The notes: a model not told the origin generated them from the letters alone. Numbered from the stretch's first letter, positions 23,834 to 32,981 are shown. The stretch is 54,886 nt of DNA from an uncultured Oscillospiraceae bacterium (GCA_948766235.1 CAQCFX010000005.1:1-54886), one strand, 5' to 3'. Program-made: numbers and translations.

Positions 23834-24649
23834 TCAAGTTATGTGGTATTCCGTCTTGGACGCGTTGCAAAAGCCCAGGGCCAGCGCGGTAAACAGCACC
23901 GGCTGCTCGTACATGGAGGCGTGGCCGCAGCCGGGCAGGACCACGTAATGGCTGTTGGGGATGCGCTGGTGGAGCAGCTGCTGCTCCTCCACCGGGGTGA
24001 GGTAATCCTGCTGGCAGGACACGATGAGGGTGGGGGCCTGAATCTCCCCCAGGCGGTCCGTCACGTCATAGCCTCGGGCGCTGTTGGTCAGGCGGATCAT
24101 GGGCTGGATGAAGTTATCGTCGCCGAACACAGGGCGCAGCGTCTCCCGCCGCTTGGCCATCCAATCCTGCTTCTCCCGGTAAAACTGGGGGGAGTAAATC
24201 ACCGGGATGGTGGTGAGGTAGTAGGCGTCCGCGTCCCCGGCGGCCAGGTTCCAGGCGTCTCCGATGTCCCCCAGCCAGGGGCCGGTGCGGGCGGTGGTGT
24301 TGAACAGCAGCAGCCGCTCCACCCGCCCGGGGTTGTTAATGGCGAAGCGCAGCGCCACCTCGCCGCCGTAGGAGATGCCCAGCACGCAGGCCTTGTCCAG
24401 CTTCAGGTGGTCCAGCAGGGCCAGCGCCACCTGGGCCTGAAGGGCCTGGTCAAAGGGGCCGTCCATCCGGGCCGAGCGGCCCTGGTCCAGAAAGTCCAGC
24501 AGAATCAGCCGGTTGTTTTCGGAGAAGGGCTCCACAAACTCCGCCCAGCTCCTGCAGGACATCATGATGCCGTTGAGCACCAGAAGGGGCCTGCCCTGGC
24601 CGTGCTCCTCATAGTAAATCTGTTTCCCTTGAAAGTCAAAATACGCCAT
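23834..24649 (-). CDS. Alpha/beta hydrolase
   Basis: This 271-residue hydrolase-fold enzyme shows LNGIMMS as the oxyanion region (25-31), nucleophile GISYGG with S93, an acid candidate in CQQDYLTP and H243 in GCGHASMYE. It resembles the MhpC / 3-oxoadipate enol-lactonase-like group in length and motif order. The start is the ATG at 24649 with GAGGGGGG upstream, 14 nt after the CoA-transferase stop, so the two are co-transcribed. This pairing suggests it acts on a CoA ester or a product of the transferase (inference). Confidence 0.88.
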   Translation of the reverse strand: MAYFDFQGKQIYYEEHGQGRPLLVLNGIMMSCRSWAEFVEPFSENNRLILLDFLDQGRSARMDGPFDQALQAQVALALLDHLKLDKACVLGISYGGEVALRFAINNPGRVERLLLFNTTARTGPWLGDIGDAWNLAAGDADAYYLTTIPVIYSPQFYREKQDWMAKRRETLRPVFGDDNFIQPMIRLTNSARGYDVTDRLGEIQAPTLIVSCQQDYLTPVEEQQLLHQRIPNSHYVVLPGCGHASMYEQPVLFTALALGFCNASKTEYHIT

Positions 24650-24663
24650 AGCCGCGTCCCCCC

Positions 24664-25980
24664 TCAACGGCGCCTGCCCAGGATGCCCACCTGGACGGCC
24701 TGCTCCCACAGCTCCTCCCGGAACTTGGGATGGGCAATCTCAATGAGCCGGGCCACCCGGTCGCGCAGGCTGGTGCCCCGCAGCTCGGCCACGCCGTACT
24801 CGGTGACCACCCGGTCCACGTCGTTGCGGGACAGGGTCACCGCTGCGCCGGCGGTGAGCTGAGGCACAATTTTGGATACCTCCCGCTTTTCCCCGGTGGC
24901 CGGGTCCTTTACCATAGCGGTGGAGTACAGCGCGATGATGGACTTGCCACCCCTGGACATCTGCGCGCCGATGGCGGTGTCCGCCTGGCCGCCGGTGCCG
25001 GAATACTGCCGGGAGCCGATGGACTCGCTGGCGCACTGGCCGGTGAGGTCCACCTCCAGGGAGGTGTTGATGGAGATTTGATTGTCGTTCTGGGCGATGG
25101 TGTAGGGGTCGTTCACCCAGGCCCCGTCCATCACCGCCACGGCGGGGTTATAGTCCATGAACTCGTAGAGCTCGGGAATGCCCATGGCGAAGGTGGTGAC
25201 AATCTTGCCCCGGTTGATTTGCTTGCGCCTGCCGTTGATGACGCCCATCTTGGCCAGGCGCATCATGCCGCTGGTGAGCATCTCGGTGTGCACGCCCAAA
25301 TCGTTCTTGCTCTCCAGGGCGGCGGCCACGGCGTTGGGGATGCCGCCGATGCCCAGCTGAATGCAGGCCCCATCGGGCACCATTTCCGCAATCAGCCTGC
25401 CGATGGCGGCGTCCTTTTCCGTAAAGGGCAGGTCGGGGGTGACGGGGGGCATATAGTCCGCCCGGATGAGATAGTCCACCTCGGACACATGAACCTGCAC
25501 GTCCCCCAGGGTGTAGGGCATATTGGGGTTGACCTCCAGCATCACCAGGCCGGCGGCCTCCAGCATCCGCTTTTCATAGGTGTTGGACAGGGACAGCGAG
25601 ATATACCCGTGCTTGTCCGGCATGGACGCCGCGCCCACGTAGATGTCGGGCCTGACAAACTGAAGCCGCTTGGTGGCGGCCAGGTGGAGGTGGTTGGGGA
25701 TATAGGCCATATTCCCCTGGCCGTGGGCTTTGCGCATCTGGGGGGCAAAGAACCAGCCGTCCACCTCAAAGGAATCGGCATACTCCGGCTTGTAAATTTC
25801 AGAGGGATGGGTGGGCAGGCAGTTGGTCACCTTCACCCCCTGCACCCGGCCGGCGATGGTGTGGAGGCTGCCCATAAACAGCCCGGCCTCCGCCGCGCCC
25901 AGGCCGGTGACAATCACGTCGCCGGATTTGACGAAGGACAGGGCCTTCTCCACGCTGATGTATTTTTCCTCATAGCTCAT
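24664..25980 (-). CDS. Acetyl-CoA hydrolase/CoA-transferase family (4-hydroxybutyrate CoA-transferase-like)
   Basis: This 438-residue family I CoA-transferase would move CoA from acetyl-CoA or another donor to a carboxylate. The N-terminal half has the GDVIVTGLGAAEAG fold and PTHPSE. The C-terminal half shows QLGIGGIPNAVAAALES and DLGVHTEMLTSGM, where E233 aligns with the glutamate that forms the CoA thioester. AMVKDPATGEKREVSKIVPQ and GVAELRG close the protein. The overall order matches AbfT/Cat2-like enzymes rather than citrate lyase alpha. AAGGAGC precedes the ATG at 25980. The substrate is unknown; the adjacent Liv-type importer may supply the acid. Confidence 0.92.
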   Translation of the reverse strand: MSYEEKYISVEKALSFVKSGDVIVTGLGAAEAGLFMGSLHTIAGRVQGVKVTNCLPTHPSEIYKPEYADSFEVDGWFFAPQMRKAHGQGNMAYIPNHLHLAATKRLQFVRPDIYVGAASMPDKHGYISLSLSNTYEKRMLEAAGLVMLEVNPNMPYTLGDVQVHVSEVDYLIRADYMPPVTPDLPFTEKDAAIGRLIAEMVPDGACIQLGIGGIPNAVAAALESKNDLGVHTEMLTSGMMRLAKMGVINGRRKQINRGKIVTTFAMGIPELYEFMDYNPAVAVMDGAWVNDPYTIAQNDNQISINTSLEVDLTGQCASESIGSRQYSGTGGQADTAIGAQMSRGGKSIIALYSTAMVKDPATGEKREVSKIVPQLTAGAAVTLSRNDVDRVVTEYGVAELRGTSLRDRVARLIEIAHPKFREELWEQAVQVGILGRRR

Positions 25981-26018
25981 AAAAGCAGCTCCTTCTACTT
26001 TCGCGCAATTCTGTGCGT

Positions 26019-26038
26019 GCTTATGATACCACATAAGC
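26019..26038. promoter_or_regulatory. Operator-like palindrome over the CoA-transferase -10
   Basis: GCTTATG-ATACCA-CATAAGC has perfect 7-bp arms. On the minus strand it contains TGTGG-TATCAT (26023-26033), an extended -10. No -35 is visible, so the promoter may need an activator or rely on the extended element. Confidence 0.5.
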
Positions 26039-26072
26039 GGCGGGCGGGGGAGGGGCCTCCCCCCCCCGCCGC
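26037..26072 (-). terminator. GC-rich hairpin after livK
   Basis: A 17-bp near-perfect stem of GCGGCGGGCGGGGGAGG and its complement lies between the binding-protein stop and the CoA-transferase promoter. A T-run is missing, so it may attenuate rather than fully terminate. Confidence 0.5.
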
Positions 26073-26101
26073 GCCGGATTGGTTTATCTGTGGAATTCGG
26101 G

Positions 26102-27481
26102 TTACTTCACCTCGGCCATCACATCGTCCAGGGACATGATGGGGGAGACGGTGACCAGGGCATAATTGCCGTCCGCGTCCGGCTCCAGGGTGATGGTGTT
26201 CAGCGCCAGGTCCACCACGCCCAGGCGGTCGCCGCCGGCGTAGTCCACGCTGCCGCCCATGGGAATGTCCACGGGGGCGTTCTCCATGGCCTTCACATAG
26301 TTCTCCCACGTCAGCTCCAGCCCCATGGCGTCCAGCTGCTCCAGGCCGTGGAGGAAGGTCTTGGCGGCCACATAGCCCGCCATGGCGTAGGAGTTCAGGG
26401 CGTAGCTCTGATCGGCGGGAATGCCCTCCTGGGCCTCCCAGGCGGTCTGGACGGCGGCAAACTCCATGTAGTCGGCCAGGCCCTGCTCCGTGCCCGCGTC
26501 CAGCCATGCGGTGGAGTATACCGGGCGCTCAGCGGTAATGCTGCCCTCGGCCACCCGCTGGCCCAGCCAGGGGGCGGAGGCGCACACGTAGGAGGTAATC
26601 ACCTTGGCGTTATAGTTGGCGTCCCGCATGGAGGCGAGCACCGTGGCCACGGGGCCCTGGTTGGCGCAGATAATCACCACGTCGCAGCCCGCGTTCTTCA
26701 GCACGTTGACGGCGGCGGAATACTCGGTGGCGGAGGGGTCCACGTCCTGATAGACAACCTCGGCGCTGACCTCCTCGGCCTGGCGCTGCACGCCGGCCTT
26801 CAGGCCCTCGCCGTCGTCGGCGGTGGTAGCAATCACGCCCACCTTGGTGCCGCCCAGGCCCACGCCGTTCTCCTCGGAGGCCAGGGCGCGGGCCAGCAGC
26901 ACCCGGCCCTCAGCGTTGTAGATGGGCTGGACGGAGAACACCACGGCGTCGTTGCCGGTGGCCCCCTCCTGGTACAGCGGGGAGATGCCGGTGGCGGCGT
27001 ACACCATGGGCACGCCCTTATCCTTAATATAGTCCAGGGTGGCGCCCACGGTGGGGGTGCCGAAGTGGCCCACCAGGGCGAACACCTTGTCGTCCTCCAC
27101 CAGCTTCTGGGTATAGGTCATGCCGTTGGCGGCGTCAAAGTCGTCGTTGTAGTTGATGAGGCGGATGGAACGGCCGTGGAAGCCGCCCGCGTCGTTATAC
27201 GCCTTGAGCGCGGCGTTCAGCCCCGCGTTGAAGGGGATGCCCACGCTGGCGAAGGCGCCGGCGGTGGTGGCGGTGTTGCCCACAATAATCTCGTCGTCGG
27301 TCACGCCCTGGACGTAGGGATTGCCCGCGTCGGGCTGCTCGGGCGCGCCGCTGTTCTGCTCCACGGGAGTACTGTTATTAACGGGGGCGCTGTTGTCCGA
27401 GGGCTTGTCGGACGCGCAGCCGGCGCACAGGGCGAACAGCAGGGCCGCGCAGGCCAGCAGGGCGATGAGTCTTTTTTTCAT
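26102..27481 (-). CDS. Liv-type ABC substrate-binding lipoprotein
   Basis: This 459-residue extracytoplasmic binding protein of the LivK/Peripla_BP_6 family has a lipoprotein signal (MKKRLIALLACAALLFAL, lipidated Cys near 22) and then a Ser/Asn/Pro linker. The two-lobed domain starts at VTDDEIIVGNTATTAG and contains FGTPTVGATLDYI, GVPMVYAATGISPLY and DVVIICANQGPVAT. The start is the ATG at 27481, because AAGGAG is 7 nt upstream; an ATG six bases earlier is too close. It is longer than E. coli LivK (about 370). Family members bind branched-chain amino acids, amides, short carboxylates or aromatic acids, so the substrate cannot be assigned. It is the last gene of the importer operon, 63 nt after livF. 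Confidence 0.92.
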   Translation of the reverse strand: MKKRLIALLACAALLFALCAGCASDKPSDNSAPVNNSTPVEQNSGAPEQPDAGNPYVQGVTDDEIIVGNTATTAGAFASVGIPFNAGLNAALKAYNDAGGFHGRSIRLINYNDDFDAANGMTYTQKLVEDDKVFALVGHFGTPTVGATLDYIKDKGVPMVYAATGISPLYQEGATGNDAVVFSVQPIYNAEGRVLLARALASEENGVGLGGTKVGVIATTADDGEGLKAGVQRQAEEVSAEVVYQDVDPSATEYSAAVNVLKNAGCDVVIICANQGPVATVLASMRDANYNAKVITSYVCASAPWLGQRVAEGSITAERPVYSTAWLDAGTEQGLADYMEFAAVQTAWEAQEGIPADQSYALNSYAMAGYVAAKTFLHGLEQLDAMGLELTWENYVKAMENAPVDIPMGGSVDYAGGDRLGVVDLALNTITLEPDADGNYALVTVSPIMSLDDVMAEVK

Positions 27482-27544
27482 TTTCATTCTCCTTTTCAAT
27501 ACGTTGGTGGTTGCTGCTGATATATAAAGGGTATTTGCGCTTGC

Positions 27545-28261
<717 letters not shown>

Positions 28262-28263
28262 GC

Positions 28264-29223
28264 TCACCCCTCCTCGCTGACGCCTAAATAGGCGGATTGA
28301 ACGTCCTTGTGGGCCTGGACCTGCTTGGGCGTGCCCATGGCCAGCAGCCTGCCGAAGGAGATGGCGCACACCGTGTCGCAGATATCCATCACCAGCCCCA
28401 TGTCGTGCTCCACCAGCAGAATGGTGCAGCGGTACTCCTGCTGAATGCGGCGGATGAGCTTGGAAAGCTCCGCCGTCTCCGTGTCGTTCAGTCCCGCGGC
28501 CGGCTCGTCCAGGATGATGAGCTGGGGGTCGCACATGAGGGTACGGGCAATCTCAATCTTTTTCAGCACGCCGTAGGGCAGGCCCATGGCGTACCAGTCC
28601 TTGTAGGCGGTCAGGCCCATGAAATCCAGCACCCTCATGGCCCGCTCCCGCACCACCTTCTCCTCCTGGTGCAGAAGGGGCAGGTGAAGGGCCTGCTGGG
28701 CCAGATTGGCGGTGTACTGCCGGTGGCCCGCGATGAGCAGGTTGTCCAGCACGGACAGCTCCCGTATCACTTCCACGTTTTGGAAGGTGCGCACAATGCC
28801 CTGGAGAATCACGTCGTGGACCTTTTCCCGGTTCAGGTCTACCACCTGTCCGGACTTGTTCTCAAAATGGAGCTGTCCGGCGGTGGGCTTATAGAATTGG
28901 GTGATGCAGTTGAACACCGTGGTCTTGCCCGCGCCGTTGGGGCCGATGAGGCCGAATATCTCTCCTTTTTTCACCTGGAAGGACAGGCCGTCCACCGCCT
29001 TCACGCCGCCGAAGTACATACACAGGTCCTTCACGTCCAGCACCACGCCGTCGGGGAGGGTCAGCCCCGTGGAGGGCAGCGCGGCCTCCGCCTGGGACAG
29101 CTTCGCCCTGGCCGCTTGCAGCCTGCCCTGGTACTTTTGGGTGTTCTCCAGCTCCCCCAGGCGCTCATAGAGCTGCACCCGCCGGCGCAGCCGGTCCACC
29201 TGGCTGTAGCTTGCGTTGGCCAT
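28264..29223 (-). CDS. livG: Liv-type ABC ATPase, LivG, with N-terminal coiled-coil extension
   Basis: This 319-residue ATPase has Walker A GPNGAGKTT, signature region YGVLKKIEIARTL, Walker B IILDEPAAGLND and switch His in LLVEHDMG. The start (29223) overlaps the livM stop by one base (TAATG). LivG proteins are usually about 255 residues; here about 50 extra residues precede the core. They are rich in Leu/Gln/Arg/Glu with heptad-like spacing (VDRLRRRVQLYERLGELEN, GRLQAARAKLSQAEAAL) and look like a coiled coil. No RBS-supported start exists downstream of this extension that would remove it cleanly. Confidence 0.92.
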   Translation of the reverse strand: MANASYSQVDRLRRRVQLYERLGELENTQKYQGRLQAARAKLSQAEAALPSTGLTLPDGVVLDVKDLCMYFGGVKAVDGLSFQVKKGEIFGLIGPNGAGKTTVFNCITQFYKPTAGQLHFENKSGQVVDLNREKVHDVILQGIVRTFQNVEVIRELSVLDNLLIAGHRQYTANLAQQALHLPLLHQEEKVVRERAMRVLDFMGLTAYKDWYAMGLPYGVLKKIEIARTLMCDPQLIILDEPAAGLNDTETAELSKLIRRIQQEYRCTILLVEHDMGLVMDICDTVCAISFGRLLAMGTPKQVQAHKDVQSAYLGVSEEG

Positions 29224-30242
29224 TACGAACCCTCCCTTCCCGGTTTGGCCAGCTTCTTTTTGGCGCCCGCCCAAAGCTGGCTGACAATCTGGGCGAAGCC
29301 GCCGGGGAAGAACATCACCACCAGGATGATGAGCACGCCCGTGACCATGGTGATGAAGGCCGGGTTCTCCCGGAAAAACGGAATATTGCTCAGGAACATG
29401 GATTGCAGCCCGTAGATGATGAACACGCCGAAGGTGGTGCCCCACAGGCTCTTGGCCCCGCCGATGATCACCGCGCCCAAGATGTTCAGCGAGGTGGTCA
29501 GGGTGAGCAGCGTAGAGGTGGACGTGGTGATGGTGCGGATGAACAGCATATACAGCAGCCCGCCCACCGCCGCGAAAATCACCGAAATCACAAAGGACAT
29601 CAGCCGGAACTTCATCAGCGAGATGCCCATGGCCTGGGCCGCCGAGGTGGAGTTCTTCATGGCCAGCATGGCCCGGCCCGTGGGGCTGTCGATGAGGTTG
29701 AACAGCAGCCACATCAGCACCGCGAACACCGCCAGAATCAGGAAGTACACCCCCGTGGAGCCAATCTTCGCGCCGAACAGCCGCACGTGGTCCACGTCGA
29801 TTTTAACGGTGGATTTGATGACCATGAGCAGGTTGCGGATGATTTCCGACAAGCCCAGGGTGAGAATGGCCAGATAGATGCCCTCGATGCGCAGAGAGAT
29901 GAAGCCCACCACCGCGCCAATCACAACGGCCGCCGCGATGGTGATGATAAGCGCCGCTGCAAAGGGCAGCTCGTACTCCTGAATCATGTAATAGGCCAGA
30001 TAGGTGCCGATGCCGATAAAGCCGCCGGTGCCCAGGGTGGCCAGGCCCGAGTAGCCCAGCAGCAGGCAGAAGCCGATGGCCACGATGGCGTAAATCAGGG
30101 TATTGCCCACCGCCTGCACAAAGGAGGAGGAGACCAGCCCTTGAAGATTGAGCAGCTGGATCACGCTGAGCACAATGACGAATAGCAGCAGCTGGCCCTG
30201 GGGGCTGCGCAGCGCGTCCAGCGCGGGATTCTTTTTCTTCAT
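29223..30242 (-). CDS. livM: Liv-type ABC permease, LivM
   Basis: This 339-residue membrane protein has about nine hydrophobic segments and the LivM coupling segment GRAMLAMKNSTSAAQAMGIS (about residues 190-210), with LGYSGLATLGTGGFIGIGTY near the N-terminus. It would form the heterodimeric channel with LivH. 13 nt separate it from livH. Confidence 0.95.
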   Translation of the reverse strand: MKKKNPALDALRSPQGQLLLFVIVLSVIQLLNLQGLVSSSFVQAVGNTLIYAIVAIGFCLLLGYSGLATLGTGGFIGIGTYLAYYMIQEYELPFAAALIITIAAAVVIGAVVGFISLRIEGIYLAILTLGLSEIIRNLLMVIKSTVKIDVDHVRLFGAKIGSTGVYFLILAVFAVLMWLLFNLIDSPTGRAMLAMKNSTSAAQAMGISLMKFRLMSFVISVIFAAVGGLLYMLFIRTITTSTSTLLTLTTSLNILGAVIIGGAKSLWGTTFGVFIIYGLQSMFLSNIPFFRENPAFITMVTGVLIILVVMFFPGGFAQIVSQLWAGAKKKLAKPGREGS

Positions 30243-30255
30243 ACCGCCGCCCTCC

Positions 30256-31191
30256 TTACACTTTCTTGGCCACCGGCTTGCCCAGCAGACCCTGGGGCCG
30301 GATGAGAATCACAATGAGCATCAGCACGTAGACAATCACCATATTCCACCGGGAGATGCCGGAGAACATGGGGAAGTTGGCCAGAAAGCCGATGCAGCTG
30401 GCCGCCACCGGAATACACACCGCGCCCAGCACCGGCCCGTAGAAGGTGGAAAAGCCCCCCAGAATCCCCGCCAGAAAGGCGTTGACCTGCACCGTGGTCA
30501 TAAACGTGGCGCTGATGGCCGTGCCGCTGCCGGCGTACATCACCGCCGCCAGCACCCCCAGCGCCCCGGCGATGGCCCAGGACACGGCGGTGATGAAGTG
30601 GGAGTTGATGCCCATCAGCTCCGCGGTGAACTCGTTGGACGCCGTGGCGCGCACCCCCAGCCCCCAGCGGCTGAACTTCAGCAGCAGGAAAATGGTCCCC
30701 AGCACCGCCACCGTAATCACCATGCAGATGAGGGCGTGCTTGGTGACCACCACCTCGCCGCCAAAGGCGGGGATGATGAAGTTGGGGGACACGCCCGCTT
30801 TCTGGGTGTTGTAAAACGCCTCAAAGGGAATGGACTCCGGCGTACCGAACACCAGGGGAATGCCGCCCAGGACGATGGACACAATGCCCATGGTGATGAT
30901 CTGCTTGCCCACGGCGTTCACGCTCTTGCCGTTGCGGAAGATTACAATGTCGATGAACAATCCCGCCAGCACGCCCACCGCCATGCCCACGAACACGCCC
31001 AGGTATACGGGCACGCCGTATTTGTTGAGCATATCCGCCGTCACGTAGCAGCCCAGCGCGGCGATGGAGCCCTGGGCAAAATTGGTGGTGGTGGAGGTCT
31101 TGAAAATCAAAGTGACCGCAAAGGCCGCCAGGGCGGTGACGCACACGCTGAGCAGCGTGCCGCACAGAGTTGAGAGAAACGCGGCGAACAT
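30256..31191 (-). CDS. livH: Liv-type ABC permease, LivH
   Basis: This 311-residue membrane permease shows the LivH pattern STTTNFAQGSIAALGCYVTA at the N-terminus, the coupling loop WGLGVRATASNEFTAELMG, and a C-terminal RPQGLLGKPVAKKV. The start (31191) lies 4 nt after the condensing-enzyme stop, with its GGGGGTGA ribosome site inside that gene, so the two are translationally coupled. Confidence 0.95.
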   Translation of the reverse strand: MFAAFLSTLCGTLLSVCVTALAAFAVTLIFKTSTTTNFAQGSIAALGCYVTADMLNKYGVPVYLGVFVGMAVGVLAGLFIDIVIFRNGKSVNAVGKQIITMGIVSIVLGGIPLVFGTPESIPFEAFYNTQKAGVSPNFIIPAFGGEVVVTKHALICMVITVAVLGTIFLLLKFSRWGLGVRATASNEFTAELMGINSHFITAVSWAIAGALGVLAAVMYAGSGTAISATFMTTVQVNAFLAGILGGFSTFYGPVLGAVCIPVAASCIGFLANFPMFSGISRWNMVIVYVLMLIVILIRPQGLLGKPVAKKV

Positions 31192-31195
31192 GGAT

Positions 31196-32215
31196 TCACC
31201 CCCATTTGATGACGTTGGCCGCCCAGGTGTAGCCGATGCCGGCGGCAATCATGGACACCACCGAGCCGTCCTTCACCTTGCCCGCGTCCAGCGCCAGCTT
31301 CAGCTCCAGAATCTGGTCAATCTGGCCCACATGGCCGTAGTGCTCCAGATAGATGCTCTGCTCCTCGCTGAGGCCCAGCTCGGCCAGCAATCCCTTGTGG
31401 CCGGAGCGCTTCATATGCAGCACATCCAAGAAGTCGATGTCCGCGCGGGTCATGCCGGACTTGCGCAGCGCCTCGTCGATGCAGTGCAGCCAGTTGGGCA
31501 TGGACACGGTGTTCAAAAGGCCCTTCATCTTCGGCGCGTCCATCAGGCGCAGGCGGTTGAGCTCACCCAGATTCTCCACGGTGAGGGGGTTGCAGATGCC
31601 GCCCACCTCGCCGCCGCAGGTGTGGACCACCGAGCCGTCGCTCATCAGGTGGGAGCCCAGCAGCAGGTTTTTTCCATAGCCCTTCTTCAGCAGGATAGCC
31701 CCGCCGCCGCAGGCCAGGTCGTACATAAAGGACAAGTCCTTGTCGGTATAGTCGATGAGGTCGCAGTTGCGGTAGCCGCCGCACACCAGCACGGTGTTCA
31801 TCTCATCGTCCGCAATCAGCATATCCTTGGCCATCTTCATGGCGGACACGCAGGTGCAGCAGCGGTTCTGCACGTCGATGCCCCAAGCGTTCTTCGCGCC
31901 GATGCGGTCCTGTACATAGCAGGCGGAGGTGGTCAGGGGGTACTCCTTCCACTCCTCGGTGATGCACAGGATGGCGTCAATCTCCAGGGGGTCCACCCCG
32001 GTATTGTTCAAGCAGTCCAGCGCCGCCAGCGCCCCCATCTCCTGGCTGCCGTCACAGGCCTCCCCCGAGGGGATGTACTTCTCCACAATACCCAGCTTGT
32101 TGATGACCGCGTCCTCGCTCCACGCGCCCGCCGTGGCCTGGGAAATCTCCTTGGCCGTCATTTTTGTTCTGGGAAGATATATCCCCAGTCCCACAATGCC
32201 CACATTTTGGTCCAT
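31196..32215 (-). CDS. KAS III-fold (thiolase-superfamily) condensing enzyme heading the liv operon
   Basis: This 339-residue protein has the 3-oxoacyl-ACP synthase III / HMG-CoA synthase-like fold: VGIVGLGIYLPRTKMT at the start, SEDAVINKLGIVEKYI, the nucleophile region NRCCTCVSAMKMAKD with C120, DLACGGGAILLKKG, H267 in VLHMKRSGHKG, and H295 in EHYGHVGQID where KAS III normally has Asn. The C-H-H set resembles KAS I/II or thiolase chemistry on a KAS III frame. It is first in the importer operon, with AAGGAGG 10 nt before the ATG and LivH coupled 4 nt after. This is not the housekeeping fatty-acid locus. The probable role is Claisen-type condensation or acyl transfer on the imported acid after CoA activation; the substrate is unknown. 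Confidence 0.88.
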   Translation of the reverse strand: MDQNVGIVGLGIYLPRTKMTAKEISQATAGAWSEDAVINKLGIVEKYIPSGEACDGSQEMGALAALDCLNNTGVDPLEIDAILCITEEWKEYPLTTSACYVQDRIGAKNAWGIDVQNRCCTCVSAMKMAKDMLIADDEMNTVLVCGGYRNCDLIDYTDKDLSFMYDLACGGGAILLKKGYGKNLLLGSHLMSDGSVVHTCGGEVGGICNPLTVENLGELNRLRLMDAPKMKGLLNTVSMPNWLHCIDEALRKSGMTRADIDFLDVLHMKRSGHKGLLAELGLSEEQSIYLEHYGHVGQIDQILELKLALDAGKVKDGSVVSMIAAGIGYTWAANVIKWG

Positions 32216-32274
32216 GCGCAAACTTCCTCCTTGTCCCGTCACCCGCCGCCGGATGACGCAAGACGCAAATTTTA

Positions 32275-32288
32275 TGAATAACGGTTCA
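32275..32288. promoter_or_regulatory. Operator copy 1 (condensing enzyme promoter)
   Basis: TGAATAACGGTTCA, a near-palindrome (TGAA...TTCA), lies 12 bp downstream of the minus-strand -10, at or just after the start site. It matches the copy at 32418-32431 in 13 of 14 positions. Confidence 0.65.
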
Positions 32289-32300
32289 GTCTCCAGCAAA

Positions 32301-32329
32301 AGAATACCTCATCGTCAAGATTCTGTCAA
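32301..32329 (-). promoter_or_regulatory. Promoter of the condensing enzyme-liv operon
   Basis: On the minus strand TTGACA (32324-32329), 17 bp, TATTCT (32301-32306). The leader to the ATG is about 80 nt. Confidence 0.88.
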
Positions 32330-32382
32330 GCTATTTTTATAAATTTCGTTGGAATCTTCCCCGCATATTTTGATTTTTTTGG

Positions 32383-32411
32383 TTGACATTCGCCGCGTCA
32401 GGAGGTATGAT
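32383..32411 (+). promoter_or_regulatory. Promoter of the MaoC gene
   Basis: TTGACA (32383-32388), 17 bp, TATGAT (32406-32411). Confidence 0.9.
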
Positions 32412-32417
32412 ACAAAG

Positions 32418-32431
32418 TGAATAGCGGTTCA
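32418..32431. promoter_or_regulatory. Operator copy 2 (MaoC promoter)
   Basis: TGAATAGCGGTTCA begins 6 bp downstream of the plus-strand -10 and covers the start site. Same orientation and sequence as copy 1 except one base. Confidence 0.65.
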
Positions 32432-32487
32432 TAATATATTTTTCTCTCGAATCATCCCGAAATATTGAAAGGAGCTTCATAAAAACC

Positions 32488-32901
32488 ATGAAAACCATTG
32501 ATACCATCCAGGTGGGCGACAGCGCCAGCTTTACCAAAACCGTCACCGAGACCGACGTCATCATGTACGCCGGCGTCAGCGGCGACTTTAACCCCGCCCA
32601 CATCGACGCCGAGCACGCCAAGGGCTCCATGTTCGGCCAGCGCATCGCCCACGGTATGCTGTCCGCCGGCTTCATCTCCAACGTTCTGGGCACCCAGCTC
32701 CCCGGCCCCGGCACCATTTACATGGGCCAGGAGCTGCGCTTCGTCAAGCCCGTCTACATCGGCGACACCGTCACCGCCACCTGCACCGTCACCGAGCGCT
32801 TTGCGGAGAAAAACCGCCTCAAGCTGGACACCGTCGTCACCAATCAGCGGGGCGAGCAGGTCATCACCGGCACGGCCACTGTGATGCCGCCCAAGGCGTA
32901 A
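32488..32901 (+). CDS. MaoC-like (R)-specific enoyl-CoA hydratase
   Basis: This 137-residue single hot-dog-fold protein has the hydratase 2 motif GDFNPAHID with catalytic D33 and H38, followed by GQRIAHGMLSAGFIS and a C-terminal strand region (GDTVTATCTVTE). PhaJ-like enzymes hydrate trans-2-enoyl-CoA to (R)-3-hydroxyacyl-CoA. GAAAGGAG lies 13 nt upstream of the ATG. It is divergent from the condensing enzyme and shares an operator with it, which points to joint acyl-CoA metabolism. No polyhydroxyalkanoate synthase is present in the window. Confidence 0.92.
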   Translation: MKTIDTIQVGDSASFTKTVTETDVIMYAGVSGDFNPAHIDAEHAKGSMFGQRIAHGMLSAGFISNVLGTQLPGPGTIYMGQELRFVKPVYIGDTVTATCTVTERFAEKNRLKLDTVVTNQRGEQVITGTATVMPPKA

Positions 32902-32972
32902 GCGCGCCCCTTTACCGGCCGGGAGAAAGTTCCCCGCCGCCCCAAAATTTTTCCCCATTTCCCGCCTGGTTG

Positions 32973-32981
32973 TGATATACT
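32973..32981 (+). promoter_or_regulatory. Extended -10 promoter of the flavin reductase gene
   Basis: TGA-TATACT with no recognisable -35, about 36 nt before the ATG. Confidence 0.5.

Noticed and set aside
31196..32215. FabH of the housekeeping fatty-acid pathway
   Set aside because: No fab genes or acyl carrier protein nearby; third catalytic residue is His, not Asn; it is coupled to an importer.
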